Shown piece after piece: positions 31,545 through 42,224 of a DNA stretch of 64,000 nucleotides (the stretch's first letter is position 1; the number at the start of each line of letters is the position of its first letter). The position numbers and the translations under genes are program-made. Origin of the DNA: Candidatus Mycoplasma haematobovis (lineage in GTDB: Bacteria; Bacillota_I; Bacilli_A; Mycoplasmatales; Mycoplasmoidaceae). The stretch is from the NCBI RefSeq assembly GCF_001645765.1, contig NZ_LWUJ01000011.1, positions 186,001 to 250,000 of the forward strand, read 5' to 3'. The notes under the pieces were generated by a model. The model saw only the letters and a list, made by a program, of their open reading frames with translations. It searched no databases and was not told the origin of the DNA.

Positions 31545-32000
31545 ATGACTATTCCCTATTTTAACGAAGAAAATGAATTTATTGCTCTTTCTAAAGTTAA
31601 AGCCTTTCCATTAATTAGACAACTGAGAGATATAGATCGTCTTATTTTTTGACTATGCTTAGTACCAATGTGTTTCAACTTCATTTGATATATTGTAATT
31701 AGAGGCTCTAATAGCTTAACTTCCCTCTTTATTTCCCCCATTGCCATATTAAGAGAAAACTCTTCTTTTTCTGATTGAGGAAGAATGGAAAACTTTTTTT
31801 TCTTACTTTTTCTACTTTCCCTAGGAGCAAAAAGACTTTACATTAGCAGGAAACTCTTTCTAAAAATGCAAGCAACGAACTTTGAATGAAATGATTTTTC
31901 AAAAATAAGACTAATGCTTTTGGTACCTATATTATCTATTAAAATTTATCAGGAAATAGAAAAATCATATTTGATTGAATCAGTTCATTATTATAATTAA
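31545..32000 (+). CDS. Membrane protein, unknown
   Basis: 151 aa. Three to four hydrophobic helices are seen: about 33-55 (IFWLCLVPMCFNFIWYIVI), 65-78, 94-112 (FFFLLFLLSL) and near 128-142. Four TGA Trp codons are used. ATG at 31545 follows the 5' end of the tRNA-Thr gene on the other strand by three bases. I recognise no family. The S10 operon promoter seems to lie inside its end. Confidence 0.6.
31971..31997 (+). promoter_or_regulatory. Candidate promoter of the S10 operon
   Basis: TTGATT at 31971-31976 and TATAAT at 31992-31997 are 15 bases apart, a little short, with the rpsJ ATG at 32016. The site lies within the last codons of the upstream membrane protein. Confidence 0.45.
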
Positions 32001-32015
32001 TAGGATGTTTGTTTT

Positions 32016-32327
32016 ATGGCTAACAACGAGATTAGAGTCAAATTGCTCTCTTTTGATTACCGTCTTCTAGATCTTTGAGTAAAAAAAATAGTTGAGTTAG
32101 CTTTATTACATAAAACAAAAATTAAAGGACCTCTCCCCTTACCAACCAAAAGAAAACTATATACTTTTCAAAAATCTCCCCACGTTAATAAGCCTTCTAT
32201 GGAACAGTTTGAAAAACGAGAGCACAGAAGACTAATAATTTTCTCTTCTTACACTATGGAATTAATAACTGATATTCAAAAAATGAGTTTACCTGCTTCT
32301 TTGGATATTAGTGTAAGTATTGAATAA
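32016..32327 (+). CDS. rpsJ: 30S ribosomal protein S10
   Basis: 103 aa. IRVKLLSFDYRLLDLW, GPLPLPTKRKLYT and the SPHVNKPSMEQFEKREHRR loop match S10. It opens the S10 operon, as in other bacteria, and its stop overlaps the rplC ATG. One TGA is Trp. S10 also forms NusB-S10 complexes; nusB is at 49356. Confidence 0.95.
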
Positions 32328-33016
32328 TGCAAGTAATTATTGGAAAAAAAGTAGGAATGACTCAATTATTTTCTGAATCTGGTGTGCTTGTACCTGTTAC
32401 TGCTATTGAAGTAGAGCCTAATTTAATAGTAGATTTAAAAACTCCAGAAAAAGATGGTTATTCTGCTGTAGTGGCTGGCTATGGAGAAATTAAGGAAAAA
32501 GAATTAAGTAAACCAGTATTAGGTCAATTTAAGAAAAAAAAATTAACGCCTAGACGTAAGATAATTGAATTTAGGAATATGGATCAAAAAGGATTGGAAG
32601 TAGGAGGAACTTTAAATATTGAAGCTCTATTTAAAGCTGGAGATTTAGTAGATGTTAGCGGTATTACAAGAGGACATGGTTTTACAGGAGCTATTAAGTT
32701 ATGGAATTTTGCTTGCGGACCTAGGTCTCATGGTGCTGGATATCCTCACAGATATCAAGGATCTTTAGAGACAGGTAGAGGTGGTATGTCTCCACAAAAA
32801 GTTTGGAAAGGCAAGAAGATGGCTGGTAGGTATGGGGTAGAGAAGGTTACTATAGCTAATTTAGAAGTAGTATATATAGATGCGGATAAAAAATTAATAT
32901 TTTTAAAGGGAGCTGTTCCCGGAAGATCTAACTCATTATTGAGAATTAAGACAACTACAAGAAAGAGAAAACATAAAGCAGAAGCATTTAAATTATTGAA
33001 GCATGAAAGAAGTTAG
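32327..33016 (+). CDS. rplC: 50S ribosomal protein L3
   Basis: 229 aa. GKKVGMTQLF at the N-terminus, GHGFTGAIKLWNF and the central loop GPRSHGAGYPHRYQGS, which reaches the peptidyl transferase area, are present. Normal length for L3. It overlaps rplD by 14 bases. Confidence 0.95.
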   Translation: MQVIIGKKVGMTQLFSESGVLVPVTAIEVEPNLIVDLKTPEKDGYSAVVAGYGEIKEKELSKPVLGQFKKKKLTPRRKIIEFRNMDQKGLEVGGTLNIEALFKAGDLVDVSGITRGHGFTGAIKLWNFACGPRSHGAGYPHRYQGSLETGRGGMSPQKVWKGKKMAGRYGVEKVTIANLEVVYIDADKKLIFLKGAVPGRSNSLLRIKTTTRKRKHKAEAFKLLKHERS

Positions 33017-33638
33017 TGTTATTTCTATTGCTGGCGAAAAGAAAAGTAGTTTAGCTATTCCAAAGCAGCTACTTTGACCTGAGAATGTACATGGTCATTC
33101 TATTTTTGAAGCTGTAAATACTGAAAATCAAAATAGACGTCAAGGAACGCACGATACTAAGAATAAGTCAGAAGTTTCTGGTACTGGGAAAAAGCCTTAT
33201 AGACAGAAGCATACTGGTAGAGCAAGACAAGGTTCTAGAAGAAATCCTCAATTTAGGGGGGGTGGTGTAGCTTTTGGAGTTACTCCTGAAAAGAATTATT
33301 TAATTAAGACTAATAAAAAAGTGGGTATGCTTGCTTTTGTTTCTGCATGAAAGAGAATTTTTGAACTTGAAATGGTCTCAGTATTAGAAGAGGTAGAGTT
33401 TAAGAAAACTAAAGAGTTTTCTGAATTCCTTAAGAAAGCTAATTTAAATAATAAGAAATTATTATTAATAGATATTGATAAAGGTAGCTCTCTTTATTTA
33501 GCTTCTAAAAATATTGCTAATTTAGTTTTCAAAGACTTTAATCATTGTTCTGTAAGGGATTTAATAAATACTGAATATATATTATTAACTAAAGGAGCAT
33601 TAGAGACTGTATTTAATAAACTAGAAAAATGGAAATAA
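33003..33638 (+). CDS. rplD: 50S ribosomal protein L4
   Basis: 211 aa. The extended loop segment with [20 protein letters not shown] that reaches the exit tunnel is clear, and the globular end ([17 protein letters not shown]) is normal. The ATG lies inside the rplC end and the stop inside rplW. Two TGA Trp codons are read through. Confidence 0.94.
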
Positions 33639-33964
33639 CTTCAATAATAATTAAGCCTAAGATTACTGAGAAGACTCAAAATTTAAAGTCTTTGGCTAAT
33701 CCTAAACTTACTTTTTTTGTAAATCGTAGAGCTACTAAACATCAAGTAGCTTTAGCCTTTAAAACTATGTTTGGAGTGGAGCCTAAAGCCGTAAATATTA
33801 TTAATAATAAGCCTGCTAAAGCTAGATATATGCTTAAATCGAAGCATAATTTTACTAAAGCCAATAAGACTGCTTACATTACTGTATCTGGAGAAGACTT
33901 TAGTGGTTTTCAAGAAAAATTGGAGCCTGAAGCTAAAGTAGAAGCGCCAGCTACAGAAGAATAA
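33629..33964 (+). CDS. rplW: 50S ribosomal protein L23
   Basis: 111 aa. [13 protein letters not shown] at the start and [20 protein letters not shown] are L23 motifs. L23 sits at the tunnel exit and is the trigger factor docking site; tig is at 26680. A Glu/Ala-rich tail of about 15 residues ends the protein. Confidence 0.93.
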   Translation: MEITSIIIKPKITEKTQNLKSLANPKLTFFVNRRATKHQVALAFKTMFGVEPKAVNIINNKPAKARYMLKSKHNFTKANKTAYITVSGEDFSGFQEKLEPEAKVEAPATEE

Positions 33965-33965
33965 T

Positions 33966-34820
33966 ATGCCTACAAAACACGTAATTACTAGGAGCTCTGG
34001 TAGGAGAAGAATAATACTTATCAATTATCGAGAGGCTTTAACTACTTCAAAGCCCTATAAACCTTTAACTGAAAGTCTTAAGAAATCTGGAGGAAGAAAT
34101 AATACTGGTAAGATTACTGTAAGACATAGGGGCGGAGGACATAAGAGAAGATATAGAATAATTGATTTTAAGAGAGATAAAGATAATATTCTCGCAATAA
34201 TAAAGACTATTGAATATGATCCAAATAGATCCGCCTTTATCTCTCTAGTAGCTTATGCCGACGGAGAGAAGAGGTATATTCTAACTCCACATGGTATCAA
34301 AGTAGGAGATAGTATTATTTCTGGTAGCGATAATATTGATATTAAAATAGGCAATACACTTCCTATAGGTAAGATAGTTGAAGGTACTTTTGTACATAAT
34401 ATTGAGATAACCCCCAAGAAGGGAGGTCAGTTAGCTAGATCAGCTGGAGCTTATGCTCAAGTATTAGGTAAAGATACTACTGGTAGATATACAGTTATTA
34501 AATTAGCTTCAAAAGAGAATAGAAAAATTATTAATGAAGCAAGAGCTACTGTTGGACAAGTATCAAATTTAGATCATAATTTAGTACGTTTAGGAAAAGC
34601 AGGAAAGACTAGATATTTGGGTATTAGACCTACAGTGAGAGGATCTGCTATGAACCCTAATGACCATATACATGGAGGGGGTGAAGGTAGAAGTCCTATT
34701 GGTAGAGATGCTCCTAGAACGCCTTGAGGTAAAAAACATATGGGGGTTAAGACTAGAAGGAAGTCTAAGCATTCGAATTCATTAATCGTATTATCCAGGC
34801 ACTTTAAAAATAAAAAATAA
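33966..34820 (+). CDS. rplB: 50S ribosomal protein L2
   Basis: 284 aa. The tract [16 protein letters not shown] and the C-terminal [19 protein letters not shown], which carries the conserved His needed at the peptidyl transferase centre, are both present. TGA at 34725-34727 is Trp; the tail continues ([11 protein letters not shown]). It begins one base after the rplW stop. Confidence 0.97.
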
Positions 34821-34822
34821 TT

Positions 34823-35095
34823 ATGTCACGTAGCTCAAAAAAAGGACTTTATGTAGAGCCTTCATTATTAAAGAAAGCAATTGCTATGCAAGCTCAAGAA
34901 AAGAAAAAAATTATTAAGACTTGATCTAGACGTAGCGCAATATATCCGGAATTTATTGGGCTTACTTTTGCTGTACATAATGGAAAGACTTTTGTAAATG
35001 TTTATTGTACTGAATATATGTTAGGCCATAAATTAGGAGAGTTTGCACTTACTAGGGTATTTAAACAGCATACAGCTGCTAAAGTTAAAAAATAA
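34823..35095 (+). CDS. rpsS: 30S ribosomal protein S19
   Basis: 90 aa. [34 protein letters not shown] and the [11 protein letters not shown] end identify S19 of the small-subunit head. Start ATG is two bases after rplB and the stop overlaps rplV. The conserved KTWSRRS Trp is encoded by TGA. Confidence 0.95.
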
Positions 35096-35556
35096 TGATC
35101 GCTAGAGCCATTCAGAGAAATGTGCATGTTTCTCCACGCAAAGCTGTTTTATGCTGTAGACTTATTAAAGATAAGCCTCTGGAAGAAGCACTAAAGATAT
35201 TGGAAAATCAACCCCAAAAAACAGCAAAATATTTATTAAAGCTTCTTATGTCTGCGGCAGCTAATGCAGTTAATAATCATGCTATGTCTGGAGATAAACT
35301 TTATGTTTTTAGTAGTAGAGCTAATACTGGTAGAGTTATGAAGCGAACTATGCCTAGAGCTAAAGGTAGATCAGATTTAATAAGAAAGAGATGTTCGCAT
35401 TTGGAGATATACTTATCCGATGATAGGCAAGAACGTGAAAAAATGAATAAATATTTATTAAAGCCTAGAGCGCATCAACATAAATATAGACCAGCTACAA
35501 AAGATAAATCAATTGAAATCAAACCCAAACTAATTCAGAGAAAGAATAGAGAGTAA
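35095..35556 (+). CDS. rplV: 50S ribosomal protein L22
   Basis: 153 aa. HVSPRKAVLCCRLIKDKP and the long beta hairpin RAKGRSDLIRKRCSHLEI that lines the exit tunnel are seen. The basic C-terminal tail of about 35 residues is longer than in E. coli. ATG and stop overlap neighbours by one base each. Confidence 0.94.
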   Translation: MIARAIQRNVHVSPRKAVLCCRLIKDKPLEEALKILENQPQKTAKYLLKLLMSAAANAVNNHAMSGDKLYVFSSRANTGRVMKRTMPRAKGRSDLIRKRCSHLEIYLSDDRQEREKMNKYLLKPRAHQHKYRPATKDKSIEIKPKLIQRKNRE

Positions 35557-36290
35557 TGGGTCAGAAGGTAAATCCAAATAGTTTTAGATTTGGACTAAAT
35601 AAGAATTGACTTTCTAGATGGAATGCTCCAGATAAGGCTACTTGTATTAAGTGAATTCTTGAAGATGAGAAAGTAAGGAAGTTACTTAAAGATAGATGTA
35701 GAAAAGCTGGCGTAGGGCTTATTGAGATAGAGAGATTTAATAATTTAAGTGAGAAATTAACAGTAACAATTTATTTACATTTAGCACAGCCAGCTTTAAT
35801 ATTAACTAATGATAAAGAGCTTTCCACTCTTAATAGAGAACTTAAACGTATTCTAGGCAAAAATATTACTATTAAATTAGAGATTAAAGAGCTTAAAAAT
35901 TCGGCTGTTTCTGCTGAAATAATAGGAGCAGAAATAGTAGATGCTATTCAAAATAGAATTCCACACCGAATTACTATCAGAAGAATTATTAAGAGAGCTA
36001 TGAGTGCTGGAGCACAAGGAGTTAAAGTTAAATTATCTGGAAGAATTAATGGAGTAGAGATTGCTAGGAGCGAAGTATGTGCAGATGGCTCTATTCCTCT
36101 TTCAACTCTTAGAGCAGATATAGATTATTCTTTCCAAGTAGCTAAGAGGGACTATGGTGTACTAGGTGTTAAAGTTTGAGTTAATAGAGGGCTATATTTC
36201 GGTCGCCATTTTGTACCTTTACCTCCAGAACCAAGAGCTTGAAAACAAAAAGAAAGTAAAGATAATAGATATATTTCAACTACTTATTAG
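35556..36290 (+). CDS. rpsC: 30S ribosomal protein S3
   Basis: 244 aa. GQKVNPNSFRFGL at the start, a KH domain in the N-terminal half, and RRIIKRAMSAGAQGVKVKLSGR with YGVLGVKVWVNRG in the C-terminal domain are diagnostic. S3 takes part in mRNA entry and helicase activity. Four or more TGA codons are Trp. Confidence 0.95.
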
Positions 36291-36292
36291 AG

Positions 36293-36703
36293 ATGTTACA
36301 GCCTAAGAGAATTAAGTGGAGAAAACCACATAAAGTTGATTACACCTCTTCTGCTAAAGGAAATACATATGTAGCTTTTGGTACTGCAGGAATAATGGCA
36401 GAAGAAGGTTGTTGAATTACTGATAGACAAATAGAAGCAGCTAGAATTGCTATTTCTAAACGTTTAGGTAAGACAGGGAAAATGTGAATTAGAATTTTTC
36501 CTCATATGTCTCTAACTAAAAAACCACTTGAAGTACGTATGGGATCTGGAAAAGGTGCTCCTGATAAATTTGTGTGCCCTGTAAAAAAAGGAACTATTAT
36601 GTTTGAAGTAAAAGGATTAAGTAAAGAAGATGCTAAACGAGCTTTCTATTTAGCAGGAGCTAAACTTCCTATCAAAACAAAAACAGTTTATTTAAATGAT
36701 TAA
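36293..36703 (+). CDS. rplP: 50S ribosomal protein L16
   Basis: 136 aa. [14 protein letters not shown] at the start, [23 protein letters not shown] and [18 protein letters not shown] are L16 motifs. It contacts the A-site tRNA. It overlaps rpmC by eight bases. Confidence 0.95.
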
Positions 36704-36935
36704 AGAACTTAGAGGCTACGATAGCCAAGAGATTAAAAATATGATTATTAAGCTTAAAGCTAAGCTTGTTGAGAATAGATTTAAGTTAGTTCAAGGAGAA
36801 TTAACAAATACTAATATTTTTAAAGAAACAAGAAGGACTATAGCTCAACTACTAACTATTCTTAATGAGAGAGGCGAAAAATTAACCCCTACAGACTGAA
36901 AGCTTTACAAAGAAATAGCAGAAGATGGCAAATAA
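36696..36935 (+). CDS. rpmC: 50S ribosomal protein L29
   Basis: 79 aa. [13 protein letters not shown], then two long helices with [35 protein letters not shown], fit L29. A C-terminal extension of about 10 residues follows a TGA Trp codon. It overlaps rpsQ by 11 bases. Confidence 0.9.
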
Positions 36936-37167
36936 GAAAGTATTACAGGGCACCGTTGTCTCTACAAAAAGCTCAAAAACTATAGTAGTTTCTGTAGAGA
37001 GAAACTTTATGCACTCATTCTACAAAAAGCGTGTTACTGTACATAAAAAGTTTCATGCTCATGATGAAAATGAGAAAGCTAAAGAGGGAGATAAAGTAAG
37101 AATCATAAGTTGTAGACCCTTATCTGCTCTTAAACGTTGAAGATTATTGGAAGTGTTACCCGCCTAA
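36925..37167 (+). CDS. rpsQ: 30S ribosomal protein S17
   Basis: 80 aa. [19 protein letters not shown] and the [12 protein letters not shown] segment identify S17, an early assembly protein with an OB fold. The TGA at 37138-37140 is Trp within the LSALKRWRLLEVL end. It ends on the TAA that overlaps the rplN ATG. Confidence 0.92.
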
Positions 37168-37535
37168 TGATACAGTTTATGAGTAGGCTTACTGTAGCCG
37201 ATAATTCAGGAGCAAAGGAAGTTGGTGTTATTAAAGTTTATGGTGGTACACGAAGGAGATATGCAGCTATAGGAGATGTAGTATTAGTTTCTGTTAAATC
37301 ACTATCAACTTCAGGCAATGTGAAAAAAGGAAATATTTTTAAAGCTTTAATAGTGCGCACTAGGAGACCAATTTCAAGACCTAATGGAGTTATGATTTCT
37401 TTTGATGATAATGCTTGTGTATTAATTAAAGAAGATAAGAATCCTATAGGAACTCGTATTTTTGGACCCGTTACTAGAGAACTTAGAAAAGGGGGTTACA
37501 ATAGTATTCTTTCATTAGCTCCAGTGGTACTCTAA
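37167..37535 (+). CDS. rplN: 50S ribosomal protein L14
   Basis: 122 aa. [27 protein letters not shown] is the L14 start, so the ATG at 37167 is chosen over an upstream TTG at 37137. [10 protein letters not shown], then [18 protein letters not shown], complete the family pattern. The stop overlaps rplX by one base. Confidence 0.95.
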   Translation: MIQFMSRLTVADNSGAKEVGVIKVYGGTRRRYAAIGDVVLVSVKSLSTSGNVKKGNIFKALIVRTRRPISRPNGVMISFDDNACVLIKEDKNPIGTRIFGPVTRELRKGGYNSILSLAPVVL

Positions 37536-37837
37536 TGCACAAAATAAGAAGAAAAGATAAAGTTAAAGTAATTTACGGCAGTCAGAAAGGTGCTGTTGGC
37601 ACTGTAATTAAAGTGTTGCCTAGAGAAAATTTAGTGGTAGTTGAAGGTGTTAATAAAATTAAGAGACATAAGAAGAATCCAGATAATGATGCTTTATTTA
37701 TAGAAAAAGAAGCACCTATACATATCTCTAAAGTGGCATTGGTAGATAAAGATGAGAAAATTGTAAGGGTAGGATTTAGTATTAAAGACAATATCAAAAT
37801 TAGAATAAATAAGAAAACTAAAGAAGAAATTAAATAA
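37535..37837 (+). CDS. rplX: 50S ribosomal protein L24
   Basis: 100 aa. [21 protein letters not shown] is the KOW motif; [14 protein letters not shown] and [13 protein letters not shown] follow. L24 starts 50S assembly. One-base overlaps with rplN and rplE. Confidence 0.93.
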   Translation: MHKIRRKDKVKVIYGSQKGAVGTVIKVLPRENLVVVEGVNKIKRHKKNPDNDALFIEKEAPIHISKVALVDKDEKIVRVGFSIKDNIKIRINKKTKEEIK

Positions 37838-38379
37838 TGAGTAATTTGCAAATTAAATTTAAACAAGAAATAGTACCTTTACTTAAAGAAAAACTAAACT
37901 TAAGTTCTGTTATGCAAGTACCTAAACTAAAAAAAGTAGTAGTTAATATAGGTTGTGGTGATGCTACTCAAGATAGACGTTTCTTAGAAGCTTCTTTCAA
38001 TGAGTTACAACTTATTACTAATCAAAAGCCCTACATTACTAAAGCTAAAAAATCTATAGCTGAATTTAAATTAAGAGCAGGGCAAGCAGTAGGACTTAAA
38101 GTGACTTTAAGAGATAAGAAAATGTGGAATTTTATTGAAAAATTATTTAATGTAGCTTTACCTAGAGTTAGAGACTTTAAAGGAATAAAGAGTAATGCTT
38201 TTGATGGTAGAGGAAATTTAACTATTGGCATTAAAGAACAAATAATTTTTACTGAGATAGTTTATGATGACATTAAGAAAACAAGAGGTATGGACATTAC
38301 TTTTGTAACTTCTTCCAATAATGATGAACATGCTTATGCTTTATTATCAGCATTGGGCTGTCCTTTAACTAAACGATAA
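37837..38379 (+). CDS. rplE: 50S ribosomal protein L5
   Basis: 180 aa. [37 protein letters not shown] and [16 protein letters not shown] are L5 motifs; L5 binds 5S rRNA. Normal length. Confidence 0.95.
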   Translation: MSNLQIKFKQEIVPLLKEKLNLSSVMQVPKLKKVVVNIGCGDATQDRRFLEASFNELQLITNQKPYITKAKKSIAEFKLRAGQAVGLKVTLRDKKMWNFIEKLFNVALPRVRDFKGIKSNAFDGRGNLTIGIKEQIIFTEIVYDDIKKTRGMDITFVTSSNNDEHAYALLSALGCPLTKR

Positions 38380-38564
38380 TGGCAAGAAAGGCTTTAATAG
38401 AAAAGTGTAATAAACATCCTAAATTTAAAGTGAGGGCTTACAATCGTTGTAAACGTTGCGGAAGAGCAAGGGCAGTATTTAGAGATTTCTCTTTATGCAG
38501 ACTATGTTTTAGAGATTTTGCCACTAAAGGTTATTTGCCTGGTATTAGAAAAGCTTCATGATAA
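38379..38564 (+). CDS. rpsN: 30S ribosomal protein S14, zinc-binding type
   Basis: 61 aa. Short S14 (type Z) with the zinc ribbon RCKRCGR then LCRLCFR. The classic end GIRKASW is reached only when TGA 38559-38561 is Trp; the stop is then TAA 38562-38564. It overlaps rpsH by seven bases. Confidence 0.96.
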
Positions 38565-38953
38565 CAGATCCTATTGCCAATGTAGTGGCACAGATAAATA
38601 ATGCAGTAAGAGCTAGGAAGAAATCACTATCTTTCTTTTCTTCTAAAGTTATTGAATCTATTTGCAGAATAATGGAAGAAGAGGGCTATATACAAGGTTA
38701 TGTACTTAAAACTTCTCCTAATGGCATAGGAAAAATAACTTTATTTCTTAAATATAAAGATGGAGTTTCTCCTATACGAGGAATGAAAAGAGTTTCTAAG
38801 CCGGGATATAGAGTTTATTGTAAAGCTAAGAATCTTCCTATTGTTATGAATGGAATGGGTACAGCAATTATTTCTACTAATCAAAATGTTATGTGCGAAA
38901 AAGAGTCAAGAAAGCTTAATTTAGGAGGAGAAGTACTACTATATATTTGATAA
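38558..38953 (+). CDS. rpsH: 30S ribosomal protein S8
   Basis: 131 aa. [21 protein letters not shown] begins the protein; [14 protein letters not shown] and GEVLLYIW end it. The terminal Trp, codon TGA 38948-38950, is conserved in S8 and gives another confirmation of the genetic code. Confidence 0.95.
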
Positions 38954-39504
38954 TGTCACGAATTGGTAATAGAGTACTTAGTGTACCTGATGGAGTAAAG
39001 GTAGAAATTTTAGAAGATATTATTGCCATTTCAAGTCAAGCTAATAAATTAGAGATAAAATACAATAAATTTAATGTTTGTCCTTTATTACAAGATAATA
39101 AGTTTTCAGTAGAGAAGACTAATAGCTCTAAACATTCAAGAGCCCAATTCGGCACAATAAATGCTCTAGTTTTAAATGCCTTTACTGGCTTAACTAAAGG
39201 CTTTACTAGAAGTCTTGAAATAGTTGGTGTTGGTTACAAAGCTGCTTTAGATGGTAATAAAATAAGATTAGATTTAGGTTATTCTCATCCAATTTTTGTA
39301 TCTATCCCTGCTGATTTAAAAGTTAAATTAATTTCTTCTTTAGAAATTGAACTTAGTTCTTACAATAAACAATCATTAGGAGAATTTGCTTCTAAATTGA
39401 GAGGCTACAGACCACCTGAACCTTACAAAGGAAAAGGTGTTAAATACAAGGAAGAAATTATTCTTAGAAAGGTGGGTAAAACTTCAGAGGGTTCTAAAAA
39501 ATAA
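38953..39504 (+). CDS. rplF: 50S ribosomal protein L6
   Basis: 183 aa. [19 protein letters not shown] starts the protein, so ATG 38953 is chosen over TTG 38947. GFTRSLEIVGVGYKAAL and KLRGYRPPEPYKGKGVKY, which binds 23S rRNA near the sarcin-ricin loop, are present. Confidence 0.95.
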   Translation: MSRIGNRVLSVPDGVKVEILEDIIAISSQANKLEIKYNKFNVCPLLQDNKFSVEKTNSSKHSRAQFGTINALVLNAFTGLTKGFTRSLEIVGVGYKAALDGNKIRLDLGYSHPIFVSIPADLKVKLISSLEIELSSYNKQSLGEFASKLRGYRPPEPYKGKGVKYKEEIILRKVGKTSEGSKK

Positions 39505-39848
39505 TGAAAACTAAACGAGAAATCTTAAAGGCTAGACATAAGAGAGTTCTTAAACAAGTGAGAAGAGGTAATAATCATATACGTTTACGAATTACAAAAA
39601 CCAATACACACGTTTATGCTAATGCACTTAATGATTTAGAACAAAAAACAATAGCTTCTTCTTCTAGTTTAACTCTTAAACTCCCTAACGGAAATAAAGA
39701 AAATTGTGTTTTGTTAGCTAAAGATTTAAGCAAAAAATTAAAGTCTTTAAAAGTGGAGCAATTAGTTTTAGATAGAGGAGGACATAAATATCACGGTAAA
39801 ATAGCTGTTATTGCTGATACACTTAGAGCAGAAGGCATAAAAATTTAA
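39504..39848 (+). CDS. rplR: 50S ribosomal protein L18
   Basis: 114 aa. RLRITKTNTHVYANALNDL and LDRGGHKYHGKIAVIADTLRAEGI match L18, a 5S rRNA binder. Overlaps rpsE by one base. Confidence 0.94.
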   Translation: MKTKREILKARHKRVLKQVRRGNNHIRLRITKTNTHVYANALNDLEQKTIASSSSLTLKLPNGNKENCVLLAKDLSKKLKSLKVEQLVLDRGGHKYHGKIAVIADTLRAEGIKI

Positions 39849-40420
39849 TGAATGTAATTATTTCTGGAGATCCCTCCCTTACTGAAAAGAAACCGACGGC
39901 TAAGAAGCCACAAAAATTCTTTAGGAAAACATACAAATCAGAATACGAAGAGAAGATAGTTAAAGCTAAGAGAGTCTCTAAAACTACTAAGGGCGGCAGA
40001 CAAAGTAGGGCTTGAGTATTAGTAGTTATAGGAAATAAGAAAGGTAAGATAGGTTATGGTATTGGGAAATCAAAGGAATTTCAAAGTGCAGTAAGGAAAG
40101 CTGTAAAGAATGCTAATAAGAATTTAGTTAAAGTTTCAATGAATGAAAAAGGCACTGTATTTCATGAATATTTGGGTAAGCATGGCGCTTCAAAAGTATT
40201 AATTAAACCAGCTAAACAAGGTACGGGTATTATTGCTGGTGGCGCAATTAAGACTATTCTTGAGTTGGCTGGTTACACAGATATTTATTCTAAGAATTTA
40301 GGCTCTAATACTTCAATGAATATGATTAGAGCTACTGTTGAAGCACTTAAGAATCAGAGAAGCCCTGCTTATATTGCTAAATTAAGAGATAAAACTTTTG
40401 AAGATTTATTCCATATTTAA
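39848..40420 (+). CDS. rpsE: 30S ribosomal protein S5
   Basis: 190 aa. A Lys-rich N-terminal extension of about 40 residues precedes the dsRNA-binding-like domain (VVIGNKKGKIGYGIGKSKE, one TGA Trp before it). KHGASKVLIKPAKQGTGIIAGGA and the NMIRATVEAL tail complete S5. Confidence 0.94.
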
Positions 40421-40875
40421 TGTACAATATTTCGCCTCAGAAGGGTTCTAGAGACCATAGATGTAAGAGAGTTGGTAGAGGTTTCTCATCTGGTATTGGA
40501 GGTCGTAGCACCAGAGGTACTAAAGGTCAAAATGCTAGGAAGTCAGGTAATGTAAGACTAGGTTTTGAAGGAGGTCAAATGCCTCTTTATAGAAAGGTAG
40601 GTAAGTATGGCTTCAATAATTTTGTATTTGAAAAGAAAATAAAGGCCATAAACATAAGAGATTTAGAGTGTTTTAAAGAAGTAAAGGAGTTTACTTTAGA
40701 AGTACTGCTACAATTAAAATTAATACATAAAAAAGACAAACATATTAAATTTATTGGTAATTCTTGTGTTCTAGAAGGAGTATCTGTTTGAGCTCACTCT
40801 TTTTCTAAAGGGGCAAAAGAGTGCTTAGAATTGAAAAAAAATACTTTACACTTACTAAGTGATACGCGACAATAA
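40420..40875 (+). CDS. rplO: 50S ribosomal protein L15
   Basis: 151 aa. GSRDHRCKRVGRGFSSGIGG, GTKGQNARKSG and GFEGGQMPLYRKVGKYGF are L15 motifs. TGA at 40789-40791 is Trp. The last 17 bases overlap secY. rpmD, often between rpsE and rplO, is absent. Confidence 0.94.
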
Positions 40876-42211
40876 GGACACTTGAGTTGCGATCTTCTCA
40901 ACCCTCTTTATTCTTTTTGCTTTTCAAGCAGGAGCCCACGTAACAGTACCTGGGATAGAGCTTAAAGGAGTAGGCGAACAAGGAGCTCTTTCACAGCTTC
41001 TTAATATGCTTGGCGGAGGAGGACTTAGAAAAATAAGCCTCTTCTCTACAGGAATCTCCCCCTACATTACAGCCCAAATCATCATTCAGATGATGTCGAA
41101 TGATGTAATTAAGCACTTAGCAGAACTAAGAAAAGGAGGCGAAAGAGGTAGATATAAAATGGAGCTTTACACCAGACTTCTTACTCTTCCTTTTGCTGTT
41201 ATGACAGCTCTAGGAACCATAACACTAGTAAGCTCCTCCTCTTCAATAAACTTTAAGACTTTTGCAGGAGAAAGTCATAGTAGCTTCTGAAATGTACCAA
41301 TAGGCGAAAGAATTCTATTAGTAATACTATTTGTAAGTGGCACCTATATCTCTCTTTTCTTAGCCGATATTATTTCAAAAAGAGGACTAGGTAATGGAAT
41401 TACTTTAATAATGATGTCTGGTATTATTAGTTCTTTACCAGAAAACTTTAGTACAGCTTACAATCACTTAGCAGATGACAAAACAGTACTACAAGAACAT
41501 AAACAATTCATAGCTATATTTAAATTCATAATTTATTTATTCTTCTACTTCTTAATACTATTACTAATAGTATTCATAAATGGTTCAGTAAGAAAAATAC
41601 CTATTCAACAAACTGGACAAGGACTGATTCTAGATAAGAAAAAACTTTCTTATTTACCTATTAAATTAATGCCTGCCGGAATAATACCAGTAGTATTTGC
41701 TGGTTCTTTAATGGTATTTCCTAGTGCATTAGGAGAACTCTTAAGAAATTATTACCCAGGACTCTCTACCTTTACCAAAACTTATTTAGCTCTTACTACT
41801 CCTGTAGGCCTAACCATATACTCCTTCTTAATTATCCTATTTTCTTTTATTTATAGTCATATTCAGATAAATATAGAGGAAATAGTAACTAACTTTAGTA
41901 AATCGGGACGTTTTATTCCAGGTATTAGATCAGGACAACATACCTTTAATCATCTCAAATCAGTAATAAATAGAATTAACTGCTTTGGAGCACCCTTCTT
42001 AGCTTTTATTGCAGTGTTACCAAGCCTTTTAAGTATGGCTACAGGACTACCAAGCAACGCTGCACTTGGAGGAACAGGAATAATTATTCTAGTATCAGGA
42101 ACTATACAAATATTAGACTCTATTAAATCTAATACTATTACTTCAAGATACAAATCAAAAAATTTACAATTAAGTTCTCAAATTTCAAATAGGCAAGTAT
42201 TTCTTTGATAA
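40859..42211 (+). CDS. secY: Preprotein translocase subunit SecY
   Basis: 450 aa with ten predicted membrane helices. GAHVTVPGIE near residue 23, SLFSTGISPYITAQIIIQM and FSKSGRFIPGIRSGQHT are SecY motifs. GTG 40859 lies directly after an in-frame TAA, which fixes the upstream limit. It follows rplO as in the spc operon. The final Trp is a TGA before TAA. Confidence 0.95.
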
Positions 42212-42224
42212 AATTAAAGAAATT